From the NCBI RefSeq assembly GCF_004124315.2, contig NZ_CP096889.1:1471001-1535000 (forward strand): a stretch of DNA of 64,000 bases. Direction: 5' to 3'. The notes under the pieces were generated by a model that was not told the origin of the DNA, did no database searches, and saw only the letters and a program-made list of their open reading frames with translations. Within the stretch, counting starts at the first letter, position 1. Each line of letters begins with the position of its first letter. Origin of the DNA: Bacillus cabrialesii (GTDB taxonomy: Bacteria > Bacillota > Bacilli > Bacillales > Bacillaceae). A program made the translations under genes and the position numbers. This document shows positions 1 to 7,746 of this stretch, in pieces.

Positions 1-1959
1 AGGGTGGTAGCCCAGCTCAGCGATTTTTTCTTTGGCTTCATCTGTCACACTCAAGCTGATGCCGCGTTCTGCCAATGTTTCTTCAAGTTCTCCAAGCAGC
101 AGGCCGACGATTTTGACCAGGTGTTCTTTTTCCAGTGAGCGGAACTCAATAATGCTGTCAAAACGGTTGAGAAACTCAGGTTTAAAGAACATGCTCAGTG
201 AATCAATCAATGTTTGTTCTTCGATGACACTGTCATCTGATTGGAAACCGACTTTCGTTTGTTTTTCGCCGGTACCCGCGTTGCTTGTCATGATAATCAC
301 AGTGTCTTTAAAGCTTACGGTTCTGCCTTGGCTGTCTGTCAGACGGCCGTCCTCCATAATTTGCAGGAACATATGCTGAACGTCAGGGTGTGCTTTTTCA
401 ATCTCATCCAGCAGCACGATGCTGTATGGATTGCGGCGCACTTTTTCTGTCAATTGTCCAGCTTCCTCATGGCCGACATATCCAGGCGGTGAACCGATGA
501 TTTTAGATACGGCGTGTTTCTCCATGTATTCGCTCATATCGAGGCGGATAATAGCGTCTTTCGTGCCGAATAATTCATCTGCCAGTGTTTTAGAAAGCTC
601 TGTTTTCCCTACGCCGGTAGGACCGACAAAGAGGAAGGAGCCGACTGGTCTGTTTTTGGATTTCAATCCTGCACGGCTTCGTCTCACCGCTTTTGCCACT
701 TTTTGAACAGCGGCTTCTTGTCCAATTACGCGTTCATGAAGTTTTGCTTCAAGCTCTTTCATTTTCGTTTGTTCATCTGCCTGCAGTTTGCCGACAGGGA
801 TGCCTGTTTTTTGTTCAACAATTTCCTGAATGTGCTCAGCTTCCACAGTGACATCGGCATGAGCGGCAGAGCTGTTCAGTTTTTTCTCCAATGCGATTTC
901 CTCATCACGGAGTTTTGCCGCCAGTTCATAATTTTCTTCTTCCAGGGCTTTTGTTTTTTCAGCTTCTATCGCAGTTAAGCGTTCAGCCGCATCCTCATCA
1001 TTCAGCTCATCAATTAACAGGTTGGCTTTTGAACCTGCTTCATCCAATAAGTCAATCGCTTTATCAGGCAGGTGTCTGTCCTGAATGTATCGGGATGATA
1101 AAGTCACACATGCTTTGATTGCTTCATCACTGAATGTCACGCCATGGTATGCTTCATATTTGTCTTTAATCCCTTGCAGAATGAGGATGGCCTGTTCAAT
1201 GGAAGGCTCCTGCACCATGACAGGCTGAAAACGTCTTTCCAGCGCGGCATCTTTTTCGATTTGACGGTATTCTTTCAGCGTCGTCGCACCGATGACTTGC
1301 AGTTCGCCTCTGGCAAGGGCAGGTTTGAGAATGTTGCCTGCGTCCATAGATCCTTCCGCAGAGCCTGCGCCAACGAGAAGATGTATTTCATCAATGAACA
1401 GAATGACATTTTTACGTTCTTTCAGCTCAGTGATCAGCTGTTTCATTCTCTCCTCAAATTGGCCTCTGATCCCTGTGTTTGCAACAAGTGATGCAACATC
1501 CAGCAAGTAAAGCTCTTTGTTTTTCAGTTTGTTTGGAACATCACCTTCAACAATTTTTAAAGCGAGTCCTTCGGCGATGGCAGTTTTCCCTACACCCGGC
1601 TCCCCGATGAGAACCGGATTGTTTTTGTTGCGGCGGTTCAGAATTTCGATCACGCGCGACACTTCTTGATCACGGCCGATGACCGGGTCAATAAGACCGG
1701 CTTTTGCACCGTTTGTCATATTTTGAGCCAGCTCATCAAGCAACCCTTTTTTCTCGCTTTGTTTTGCTGCGCTTTGGTCTTTCGGCTGGAATGCCTGTTC
1801 AAACGGAAAACCGAAAGATTGAGGACCCATGCTCATTGAAGGTTTGCGGGTCAGTTCGTTATAGCAAGTTTCACATAGAACCATATGTTTATGAACGGAA
1901 TTTATTTGCATGTTAAGGCGAATCGTCGCCTCGTTTTTATGACAATGTTGACAACGCAT
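1..1959 (-). CDS. clpE: ClpE, AAA+ ATPase subunit of the ClpEP protease (3' end cut by window)
   Basis: Hsp100 unfoldase that feeds misfolded proteins to ClpP after heat stress; cytosolic. 653 codons are present from the start; the C-terminus lies outside the window (about 699 residues expected). An N-terminal zinc finger has Cys3, Cys6, Cys29 and Cys32, the hallmark of ClpE compared with ClpC. The first Walker A, GEPGVGKT, is at about residues 119-126. A middle coiled-coil follows, then a second Walker A, GPTGVGKT, near residue 450 and the downstream DEIEKAH Walker B. The ATG start at 1959 is preceded by an AAGGAGG ribosome site. Five CtsR operators and two promoters lie upstream, so CtsR repression with heat induction is expected. 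Identification is very secure. Confidence 0.97.
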   Translation of the reverse strand, partial: MRCQHCHKNEATIRLNMQINSVHKHMVLCETCYNELTRKPSMSMGPQSFGFPFEQAFQPKDQSAAKQSEKKGLLDELAQNMTNGAKAGLIDPVIGRDQEVSRVIEILNRRNKNNPVLIGEPGVGKTAIAEGLALKIVEGDVPNKLKNKELYLLDVASLVANTGIRGQFEERMKQLITELKERKNVILFIDEIHLLVGAGSAEGSMDAGNILKPALARGELQVIGATTLKEYRQIEKDAALERRFQPVMVQEPSIEQAILILQGIKDKYEAYHGVTFSDEAIKACVTLSSRYIQDRHLPDKAIDLLDEAGSKANLLIDELNDEDAAERLTAIEAEKTKALEEENYELAAKLRDEEIALEKKLNSSAAHADVTVEAEHIQEIVEQKTGIPVGKLQADEQTKMKELEAKLHERVIGQEAAVQKVAKAVRRSRAGLKSKNRPVGSFLFVGPTGVGKTELSKTLADELFGTKDAIIRLDMSEYMEKHAVSKIIGSPPGYVGHEEAGQLTEKVRRNPYSIVLLDEIEKAHPDVQHMFLQIMEDGRLTDSQGRTVSFKDTVIIMTSNAGTGEKQTKVGFQSDDSVIEEQTLIDSLSMFFKPEFLNRFDSIIEFRSLEKEHLVKIVGLLLGELEETLAERGISLSVTDEAKEKIAELGYHP

Positions 1960-1980
1960 TTGCCAAAACCTCCTTAAATA

Positions 1981-2188
1981 TTTGATCTTCTTTGACCAAT
2001 GAATGTGAATAAAAAGGCCGTTCTGATTTGACCTTCTTTGACTAATAGTATACGGCAAACCCATCGGCTTTCAAAACAATATGCTCAGAGCAGTCTGACT
2101 ATTTGACTAACTTTGACCAAACGGTTTTAAAAAAGGCCGGTTTGTTTGACCAACTTTGATTAACAGTATACTCTGACCATCTTTGACT
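1981..2188 (-). promoter_or_regulatory. Five CtsR heptad-repeat operators upstream of clpE
   Basis: Reading toward clpE, the CtsR site is a direct repeat of GGTCAAA-like heptads separated by 3 bases. On the plus strand this appears as TTTGACC-NNN-TTTGACC. Five such pairs occur at 1981-1997, 2027-2043, 2102-2118, 2145-2161 and 2172-2188, each with at most one or two departures. CtsR represses clpE until heat inactivates it. The number of sites implies very tight repression. Confidence 0.9.
2047..2074 (-). promoter_or_regulatory. Proximal sigma-A promoter of clpE
   Basis: On the minus strand a -35 TTGAAA (plus 2069-2074) and a -10 TATACT (plus 2047-2052) are separated by 16 bases. It has the same hexamers as the distal promoter. 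CtsR operator 2 lies just downstream of the -10, where it would block transcription. Confidence 0.6.
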
Positions 2189-2193
2189 TTCAA
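2165..2193 (-). promoter_or_regulatory. Distal sigma-A promoter of clpE
   Basis: On the minus strand a -35 TTGAAA (plus 2188-2193) and a -10 TATACT (plus 2165-2170) are separated by 17 bases. CtsR operator 5 (2172-2188) fills the spacer and a CtsR half-site touches the -10. Confidence 0.6.
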
Positions 2194-2324
2194 GTCTTTT
2201 GCACAACATATTTTTGATTTGTTTACACAGTAAAACATGTTTTCTTCGTCTTTTCAAGGAACTTGTCTCATAGGTTATAAAAAGGCAAATATGGACAAAA
2301 CTGCGGTTCGTTCGGAGGGGAGAA

Positions 2325-3368
2325 ATGGAACAATCAAAAGGGTCTGCAAGTCAGCTTGCTTTTGTGTATGTCGGCACAGTAGTCGGAGCTGGATTTGCGA
2401 CTGGCAGGGAAATTGTTGAATTTTTTCTGAAGTTCGGCTGGTTCGGTTTATTCGGTATTATCGTCAGCGGCGGAATGTTTACGTTCCTGGGTGCCAAGCT
2501 GATGATCATTTCTAAGCGAATCAATGCCAAGTCATATCAAGAAATGAACATATTTTTGTTTGGGGAGACGGCTGGACGAATTATCAATGTCTTTATGCTG
2601 TTTGTTCTCCTTGGAGTAACTTCTGTAATGCTTTCTGGGGCAGGAGCGCTTTTTGAGGAACAGCTGGGGATGTCCGCTCAAATTGGGATGCTGATTACGA
2701 TCGGATTGAGTTTAATTGTGATGACTAGAGGAGTAAAAGGCATATTTGGTGTCAATGTGTTTGTTGTTCCTCTTTTGATCATCTTTTCTATGATTGTGGT
2801 GGCCGACTCTTTTATTTTCAGCGAGTCACGGAACGCTGCTCAGTGGGTCTGGCCGCATCGCTGGGATTGGCTCCTATCGGCATTTTCTTACGGCGCTTTG
2901 AATTTATCGCTTGCCCAAGCGGTTTTGGTCCCGCTTGCGAATGAAATGTCATCGGAAAAAGTGATCAAAAAAGGCGCTTTAATCGGAGGCACGATGCTGA
3001 CGATTGTGCTGTCGGCGAGCTTTCTGTCTTTGTCGACTCTCCCGGATGTATTTTTGTATGACATCCCGATGGCTCAAGTGGTCTATCTCTTTGCGCGATC
3101 TGTCCATTTGATTTATTTACTCATTATTTTCGGAGAAGTATTCACATCAGTGATTGGCAATCTATATGGATTGGAAAAACAAGTGCAGAGCTTTCTGCCA
3201 ATGAAAAGCAAATATATCTTTGCAGCCATTATGATTATGGCTTATATCACGAGCCAAATTGGATACGGCAAGCTGATTTCAACGATTTATCCCTTGTTTG
3301 GCTATGTAAGTCTGGCCTTCATCGGCGCCCTGATATGCAAAAAGGTTCCCCGGCGGCGCAGTTTGTAA
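2325..3368 (+). CDS. ykvI: YkvI, polytopic membrane protein, probable transporter
   Basis: A 347-residue, very hydrophobic protein with about ten predicted membrane segments and a basic C-terminal tail (KKVPRRRS). The first segment holds a glycine-rich stretch, GTVVGAGFATGREI (about residues 17-30), typical of unwound helices in LeuT-fold/APC-like carriers. The substrate is unknown. The ATG start follows GGAGGGGAG. It is monocistronic, divergent from clpE and followed by the preQ1 leader of queC. Assignment to YkvI rests on gene order and recall; a transport role is inference. Confidence 0.85.
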   Translation: MEQSKGSASQLAFVYVGTVVGAGFATGREIVEFFLKFGWFGLFGIIVSGGMFTFLGAKLMIISKRINAKSYQEMNIFLFGETAGRIINVFMLFVLLGVTSVMLSGAGALFEEQLGMSAQIGMLITIGLSLIVMTRGVKGIFGVNVFVVPLLIIFSMIVVADSFIFSESRNAAQWVWPHRWDWLLSAFSYGALNLSLAQAVLVPLANEMSSEKVIKKGALIGGTMLTIVLSASFLSLSTLPDVFLYDIPMAQVVYLFARSVHLIYLLIIFGEVFTSVIGNLYGLEKQVQSFLPMKSKYIFAAIMIMAYITSQIGYGKLISTIYPLFGYVSLAFIGALICKKVPRRRSL

Positions 3369-3514
3369 CATACATATATAATGAAGCGGGCCGTCATTGC
3401 AGAACGAAGCTTGATCGAAAAGCTAGTGGCTGACTTTTTTTGTTGTCAATAAAAACAACATTATGGTAAGATAGCAGAAGTGAAAAATTGAAGAAAATCC
3501 GTGCGATATGCGGG

Positions 3515-3550
3515 AGAGGTTCTAGCTACACCCTCTATAAAAAACTAAGG
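3515..3550 (+). ncRNA. preQ1 class I riboswitch aptamer in the queC leader
   Basis: The compact H-type pseudoknot pattern is visible: AGAGGTTCTAGCTACACCCTCT forms the hairpin (3515-3536 region), followed by an A-rich linker and ACTAAGG, whose 3' bases pair into the loop. This is the known B. subtilis queCDEF preQ1-I aptamer. Binding of the queuosine precursor preQ1 promotes the terminator just downstream and so lowers expression of its own biosynthesis genes. Confidence 0.93.
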
Positions 3551-3553
3551 ACG

Positions 3554-3582
3554 AGCTGTATCCTTGGATACGGCCTTTTTTA
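3554..3582 (+). terminator. Riboswitch-controlled terminator of the queC leader
   Basis: A GCTGTATCC / GGATACGGC stem (one G-U pair) is followed at once by a C and T-run. It lies directly 3' of the aptamer, so it is the expression platform. Confidence 0.85.
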
Positions 3583-3595
3583 TGTTTTTCTAGAG

Positions 3596-3621
3596 CACCT
3601 TCCGAAAAGGTGTTTTTTTGT
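3596..3621 (+). terminator. Second terminator-like hairpin before queC
   Basis: CACCTT-CCGA-AAGGTG is followed by seven T. It sits between the riboswitch terminator and the queC start, so transcription reaching queC must pass it. It may be a backup terminator. Confidence 0.55.
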
Positions 3622-3681
3622 GTGAATCAGCTGTAGCGATGTCTCTCGCCGACGTTTTTATTGCGGAGAAGGAGAGGAATC

Positions 3682-4341
3682 ATGAAAAAAGAAAAAGCAA
3701 TTGTCGTATTCAGCGGCGGTCAAGACAGCACCACATGCTTGCTGTGGGCTTTAAAGGAATTTGAAGAAGTCGAAACGGTGACTTTTCATTATAACCAGCG
3801 TCATTCGCAGGAAATTGAAGTGGCAAAATCTATTGCAGAAAAGCTTGGTGTGAAAAACCATTTGCTTGATATGTCCCTTTTAAATCAGCTTGCGCCGAAT
3901 GCCCTGACAAGAAACGATATTGAGATAGAAGTAAAAGACGGCGAACTGCCATCTACATTCGTTCCGGGCCGCAACTTGGTTTTCTTATCTTTTGCGTCTA
4001 TCTTGGCATACCAAATTGGCGCGCGCCACATTATTACAGGAGTTTGTGAGACAGACTTCAGCGGTTATCCTGACTGCCGTGATGAATTTGTGAAATCTTG
4101 CAATGTAACGGTAAACCTGGCGATGGAGAAGCCGTTTGTCATTCATACGCCTCTCATGTGGCTCAATAAGGCGGAAACGTGGAAGCTTGCAGATGAGCTT
4201 GGCGCGCTTGATTTTGTAAAAAATAACACGCTGACATGCTATAACGGCATCATCGCAGACGGCTGCGGCGAATGTCCGGCATGCCACCTCCGTTCCAAAG
4301 GTTATGAAGAATATATGGCGATGAAAGGAGAGCGTGCATAA
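3682..4341 (+). CDS. queC: QueC, 7-cyano-7-deazaguanine (preQ0) synthase
   Basis: ATP-dependent enzyme converting 7-carboxy-7-deazaguanine and ammonia to preQ0 in queuosine-tRNA synthesis; cytosolic. 219 residues, the family length. The PP-loop SGGQDS is at residues 11-16. A zinc site is formed by Cys186, Cys195, Cys198 and Cys201 (CYN...CGECPAC). The ATG at 3682 follows GGAGAGGAA and is chosen over an upstream in-frame TTG at 3661. First gene of queC-queD-queE-queF; its end overlaps the queD start. Regulated by the preQ1 riboswitch. Confidence 0.97.
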   Translation: MKKEKAIVVFSGGQDSTTCLLWALKEFEEVETVTFHYNQRHSQEIEVAKSIAEKLGVKNHLLDMSLLNQLAPNALTRNDIEIEVKDGELPSTFVPGRNLVFLSFASILAYQIGARHIITGVCETDFSGYPDCRDEFVKSCNVTVNLAMEKPFVIHTPLMWLNKAETWKLADELGALDFVKNNTLTCYNGIIADGCGECPACHLRSKGYEEYMAMKGERA

Positions 4342-4783
4342 ATTGTTATCTCAAATTTATCCGCAGGCCCAGCATCCTTATTCATTTGAACTGAATAAGG
4401 ACATGCACATTTCGGCTGCTCATTTTATCCCTCGGGAAAGTGCCGGAGCGTGCAGCAGGGTTCATGGACATACGTATACTGTAAATATAACCGTTGCCGG
4501 CGATGAACTTGATGACTCCGGCTTCCTTGTTAATTTCAGCGTGCTCAAAAAACTGGTGCACGGAAACTATGATCATACGCTTTTAAATGATCATGAAGAT
4601 TTTTCTCAGGACGACCGGTATTCGCTGCCGACAACTGAAGTTGTTGCGAAAACGATTTATGACAACGTACAGGCTTATTTAGACACATTGGAGAACAAGC
4701 CAAGCTGTGTACAGGTGTTTGTCCGTGAAACACCGACAAGTTATTGTGTCTACCGTCCGAAAAAGGGTGGTTTGAATGGCTAA
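4334..4783 (+). CDS. queD: QueD, 6-carboxy-5,6,7,8-tetrahydropterin synthase
   Basis: Converts 7,8-dihydroneopterin triphosphate to 6-carboxytetrahydropterin, the first dedicated step of queuosine synthesis. 149 residues from a GTG start that overlaps queC by 8 bases; an in-frame TTG at 4343 is the alternative and would give 146 residues. PTPS-fold zinc ligands His30, His44 and His46 (VHGH) and catalytic Cys40 are present. It overlaps queE by 8 bases, so translational coupling along the operon is likely. Confidence 0.96.
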   Translation: MHKLLSQIYPQAQHPYSFELNKDMHISAAHFIPRESAGACSRVHGHTYTVNITVAGDELDDSGFLVNFSVLKKLVHGNYDHTLLNDHEDFSQDDRYSLPTTEVVAKTIYDNVQAYLDTLENKPSCVQVFVRETPTSYCVYRPKKGGLNG

Positions 4784-5507
4784 AGGAATCCCTGTATTAG
4801 AAATTTTCGGCCCGACGATTCAAGGAGAAGGCATGGTGATCGGACAGAAAACGATGTTCGTCCGGACAGCCGGCTGTGATTATTCCTGCAGCTGGTGTGA
4901 CTCCGCCTTCACTTGGGACGGGTCTGCTAAAAAAGATATTCGCTGGATGACGGCTGAGGAGATTTTGACAGAGCTTAAGAAAATCGGGGGAGACGCGTTT
5001 TCCCACGTGACGATCTCAGGAGGCAACCCGGCCTTGTTAAAACAGCTGGATGCTTTTATCGAGCTGCTGAAGGAAAACAACATCCGTGCAGCGCTGGAAA
5101 CCCAAGGGACTGTTTATCAGGACTGGTTTACGCTGATCGATGATCTGACAATTTCCCCAAAACCGCCAAGCTCAAAAATGGTGACGAACTTTCAAAAGCT
5201 TGATCACATTTTGACTTCACTGAAAGAGAATAACAGACAGCATGCTGTCAGCTTGAAGGTAGTCATTTTTAATGATGAAGATTTGGCGTTTGCCAAAACG
5301 GTGCACAAGCGTTATCCGGAAATCCCGTTTTATTTACAAGTCGGTAATGATGACGTGCATACGACAGATGATCAGACATTGATTACGCATTTGCTTGCAA
5401 AATATGAAGCGCTTGTTGATAAGGTAGCTGCCGACGCGGAGCTGAATCTGGTCAGAGTGCTTCCGCAGCTGCACACCCTGTTATGGGGCAACAAACGCGG
5501 CGTATAA
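4776..5507 (+). CDS. queE: QueE, 7-carboxy-7-deazaguanine synthase (radical SAM)
   Basis: Radical SAM enzyme that contracts the ring of 6-carboxytetrahydropterin to 7-carboxy-7-deazaguanine, the substrate of QueC. 243 residues. The cluster-binding motif Cys34-x3-Cys38-x2-Cys41 is intact, and the SAM-contacting GGNP (ISGGNPAL) follows at about residue 88. The ATG start overlaps the end of queD. Third gene of the queuosine precursor operon. Confidence 0.97.
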   Translation: MAKGIPVLEIFGPTIQGEGMVIGQKTMFVRTAGCDYSCSWCDSAFTWDGSAKKDIRWMTAEEILTELKKIGGDAFSHVTISGGNPALLKQLDAFIELLKENNIRAALETQGTVYQDWFTLIDDLTISPKPPSSKMVTNFQKLDHILTSLKENNRQHAVSLKVVIFNDEDLAFAKTVHKRYPEIPFYLQVGNDDVHTTDDQTLITHLLAKYEALVDKVAADAELNLVRVLPQLHTLLWGNKRGV

Positions 5508-5524
5508 TAGAAAGGAAGATGAAT

Positions 5525-6022
5525 ATGACGACAAGAAAAGAATCAGAATTAGAAGGTGTCACACTGCTTGGCAACCAAGGAACAAATTATTTGTTTGAAT
5601 ATGCGCCGGACGTGCTGGAATCCTTCCCGAATAAACATGTAAACCGCGATTACTTTGTAAAATTCAACTGTCCTGAATTTACATCTTTATGCCCGAAAAC
5701 AGGCCAGCCTGACTTTGCGACGATCTACATCAGCTACATTCCTGATGAAAAAATGGTAGAAAGCAAATCATTAAAGCTGTACCTGTTCAGCTTCAGAAAT
5801 CATGGCGACTTCCACGAAGACTGCATGAACATTATCATGAACGACTTGATTGAATTAATGGACCCGCGCTACATTGAAGTATGGGGCAAATTCACGCCAA
5901 GAGGCGGAATTTCCATTGACCCGTATACAAACTACGGAAAGCCTGGCACGAAGTACGAGAAGATGGCCGAGTACCGTATGATGAATCATGATTTGTATCC
6001 GGAGACGATTGATAATCGTTAA
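5525..6022 (+). CDS. queF: QueF, NADPH-dependent preQ0 reductase
   Basis: Reduces the nitrile of preQ0 to preQ1, the base inserted into tRNA by Tgt and the ligand of the operon's own riboswitch. 165 residues of the short (type I) class. The catalytic Cys56 (counting Met1), Asp63 and the NADPH motif ESKSLKLY are seen. The ATG at 5525 follows AAAGGAAG; an upstream in-frame TTG would add 14 unlikely residues that overlap queE. Last gene of the operon, followed by a terminator. Confidence 0.97.
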   Translation: MTTRKESELEGVTLLGNQGTNYLFEYAPDVLESFPNKHVNRDYFVKFNCPEFTSLCPKTGQPDFATIYISYIPDEKMVESKSLKLYLFSFRNHGDFHEDCMNIIMNDLIELMDPRYIEVWGKFTPRGGISIDPYTNYGKPGTKYEKMAEYRMMNHDLYPETIDNR

Positions 6023-6043
6023 TGGATCAAGATGAGGTGACCT

Positions 6044-6072
6044 AGACGTGTGTAATAGCACGTCTATTTTTT
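6044..6072 (+). terminator. Terminator of queCDEF
   Basis: AGACGTG and CACGTCT arms around an 8-base loop, then a T-run. Confidence 0.85.
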
Positions 6073-6151
6073 ATTTCAAAGGACCCATGTTACCTTGCTT
6101 TGCATTTCCTAAATAGAGAAATGAGATATCATGTGGAAAAGGGGACTGTGG

Positions 6152-6247
6152 ATGAAAAAATTATTGGTTAGTTTATTGGTGTGTTTCGCGTTGAATTTGA
6201 ATATGCCATATACGATAGCGATGGCTGCGAATGATGAAACAAAGTGA
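6152..6247 (+). pseudogene. Signal-peptide ORF; 5' half of a split secreted protein
   Basis: A 31-codon ORF starting with ATG behind a strong AAAAGGGG ribosome site at 7-base spacing. It is a textbook secretion signal: MKK, a hydrophobic core, then a small-residue cleavage site (AMA-A) and a few mature residues (NDETK). The stop TGA overlaps the GTG start of the next ORF by two bases (GTGA). One extra A in the AAA before the stop would fuse this signal to the next ORF in frame. I read it as a frameshifted secreted protein; two translationally coupled ORFs are the alternative. Confidence 0.55.
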
Positions 6248-6573
6248 GTTTTATCATGACTGAAAATCATACGGGATTTTTTATACCAAACCGTAATATC
6301 CCATATGAGCCAGGTCGGCTGTATTACAGATTTTCAATATTGAATGCAGAAGGATGCACCGTTAATATGAAGCTGCAGAGGATTACACTAGGCGGAGATT
6401 ATATCACGTTAAGTGAGAGAGAGTTTACTGGAAACCATTATGATTATAGCGCCGCGGAGGATATACCGGGAACAAAGTTGAGAAACCATTACTTGGCCAT
6501 CACGAAAGAATCTGGTTGCCGAGATGTTAACATTGAAGGTTTTTACGGTGCAGAATATGAGGAGACTGACTGA
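6244..6573 (+). pseudogene. Mature part of a putative secreted protein, unknown family
   Basis: A 109-codon ORF from GTG with no ribosome site of its own. The sequence is rich in Tyr, Asn and Thr and lacks membrane segments, as for a small extracellular beta-rich protein (for example IPYEPGRLYYRFSI and MKLQRITLGGDYI). It has two Cys (about residues 38 and 92) that could form a disulfide. I do not recognise the family. It most likely continues the preceding signal peptide across a 1-base frameshift. It lies where strain 168, as I recall, has the unrelated ykvN-ykvQ genes, so the locus is variable. Confidence 0.5.
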
Positions 6574-6813
6574 TTGTCTGATCAAGGCGAGCAAAGGCGT
6601 TTTTTTGCTCTCTCATATACTCTTTTCATACTCATCAGGGCCACTAGCCCGATATACATGAGGTCATCACAGAGAGAACGTCCGGTTGTCTACATTGCCG
6701 AGCATATCTACTCGTTTCATCATCAAAAAAGTCCTGAAATCGTATACATTGATGAGGAGTTATGTGAAAAAAGACGAGTGAATCCGGGGGGAATTCCACT
6801 CGCCGCTTTCTAA
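6574..6813 (+). CDS. Possible gene remnant, 79 codons, unrecognised
   Basis: Open frame immediately after the previous stop, TTG start, no convincing ribosome site. The N-terminal part overlaps a hairpin (GAGCAAA/TTTGCTC, 6587-6609) and looks non-coding. From about residue 30 the composition becomes protein-like (PVVYIAEHIYSFHHQKSPEIVYIDEE). This may be the 3' end of a gene lost by deletion at this variable locus. Function unknown; it could also be a chance ORF. Confidence 0.25.
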   Translation: MSDQGEQRRFFALSYTLFILIRATSPIYMRSSQRERPVVYIAEHIYSFHHQKSPEIVYIDEELCEKRRVNPGGIPLAAF

Positions 6814-6818
6814 TGAAA

Positions 6819-6852
6819 AGACGGGATGCTGGATGGCAGCTCGTCTGTTTTA
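6819..6852 (+). terminator. Possible terminator closing the variable locus
   Basis: AGACG...CGTCT arms with partial inner pairing, then TGTTTTATTA. It is weak but placed just after the open frame ends. Confidence 0.4.
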
Positions 6853-6987
6853 TTATAGTTTATCGAACATATGTTTGTAAAGGTGTCTTTTCTAAAGAAT
6901 TGGTTAACATAACTGTTCAGAACAGATTCATTGTAAACGTTCGCTAAGATATGCTAAGATGCATGGACTAAAAAGGAGTGATACGAA

Positions 6988-7278
6988 GTGAAGACATTGC
7001 GATTAAACGATGTAACGTTAGAAATAGCTGCATATCAAGAGGAAAGCGAGCCGAAGCGCAAAATTTCATTTACCCTAAACGTTACGAGTGAGACTTATCA
7101 TGATATCGCTGTCCTGTTGTATGAAAAAACGTTTAACGTCGAGGTTCCGGAACGAAATCTTGCTTTCCAGGGTGAAATAACAAATTATTCAACGTCATTG
7201 ACCAACCTGTACGAACCAGGATCTGTAAGCGAGTTTTATATAGAAATAACGGAAATAGACAAATACGCCGATTCTTGA
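6988..7278 (+). CDS. ykvR: YkvR, small DUF-type protein
   Basis: A 96-residue soluble protein with a GTG start 8 bases after AAAGGAGTG. No signal peptide or membrane segment; alternating hydrophobic residues suggest a mostly beta fold. The function is not established. Name assigned by position next to ykvS and recall. The coding sequence ends inside its own terminator hairpin. Convergent with ykvS. Confidence 0.8.
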   Translation: MKTLRLNDVTLEIAAYQEESEPKRKISFTLNVTSETYHDIAVLLYEKTFNVEVPERNLAFQGEITNYSTSLTNLYEPGSVSEFYIEITEIDKYADS

Positions 7279-7290
7279 TCGGTGTTTTTT
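7265..7290 (+). terminator. Terminator of ykvR overlapping its stop codon
   Basis: ACGCCGAT-TCTTG-ATCGGTGT followed by a T-run. The 5' arm encodes the last residues of ykvR. Confidence 0.8.
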
Positions 7291-7294
7291 ATGT

Positions 7295-7320
7295 AAAAAA
7301 GCTGCCGGCCGGCAGCTTTT
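7295..7320 (-). terminator. Terminator of ykvS, a 24-base perfect palindrome
   Basis: Positions 7297-7320 form an uninterrupted palindrome (AAAAGCTGCCGG and its complement). Read on the minus strand it ends in six T, giving a terminator for ykvS. Confidence 0.75.
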
Positions 7321-7399
7321 GAGAAAGCGAATTTCATATGTAAGGTGTTTAATTGTCCGTCTTGCAGTTTTTTCGAATGATTGTGGATATAAGGAGGTT

Positions 7400-7585
7400 T
7401 TAATAGGAGTCTTTGATGATCTTATAATTTTTATGATTAACAACTGTCAATGAATCTAACTCAAGATCCCGATAGTTATCCATGATCGTCACATCAACGA
7501 TAACGGAATTCTCATTTACTTTTTCAACAACACCGGTCAATCCATTTTTAAATTCAATGACGTTTCCAACCTTAGCGATTTTCAC
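7400..7585 (-). CDS. ykvS: YkvS, small KOW/SH3-like protein
   Basis: A 61-residue protein from a GTG start preceded by AAAGGAGAGGA. The pattern KVGNVIEFKNGLTGVVEKVNENSVIVDV resembles a small SH3/KOW-like barrel, as in YkvS-type DUF2187 proteins. Its role is unknown. A single gene convergent to ykvR, closed by the palindromic terminator. Confidence 0.85.
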   Translation of the reverse strand: MKIAKVGNVIEFKNGLTGVVEKVNENSVIVDVTIMDNYRDLELDSLTVVNHKNYKIIKDSY

Positions 7586-7746
7586 AAGCTTCCTCTCCTT
7601 TAAACATAATAATGCCTTTTGAAAGTATTTTGCAGTATTTTTATTGAGAAGTAAAGCGATAAGGAGTTTTATCTCCCTAATGAATTGTCCTGACGCTTTA
7701 AAGATGATATATTGATTTTCGTCAAAGAAAGAAAAAGGGGGAATTT

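Noticed and set aside
1..1916. Several plus-strand open frames of 70-115 codons
   Set aside because: They lie opposite clpE, lack ribosome sites and have compositions that mirror the ClpE codons.
6587..6609. GAGCAAA/TTTGCTC hairpin as a terminator after the 109-codon frame
   Set aside because: The T's are in the loop rather than after the stem, so it is not a convincing intrinsic terminator, though it may still fold.
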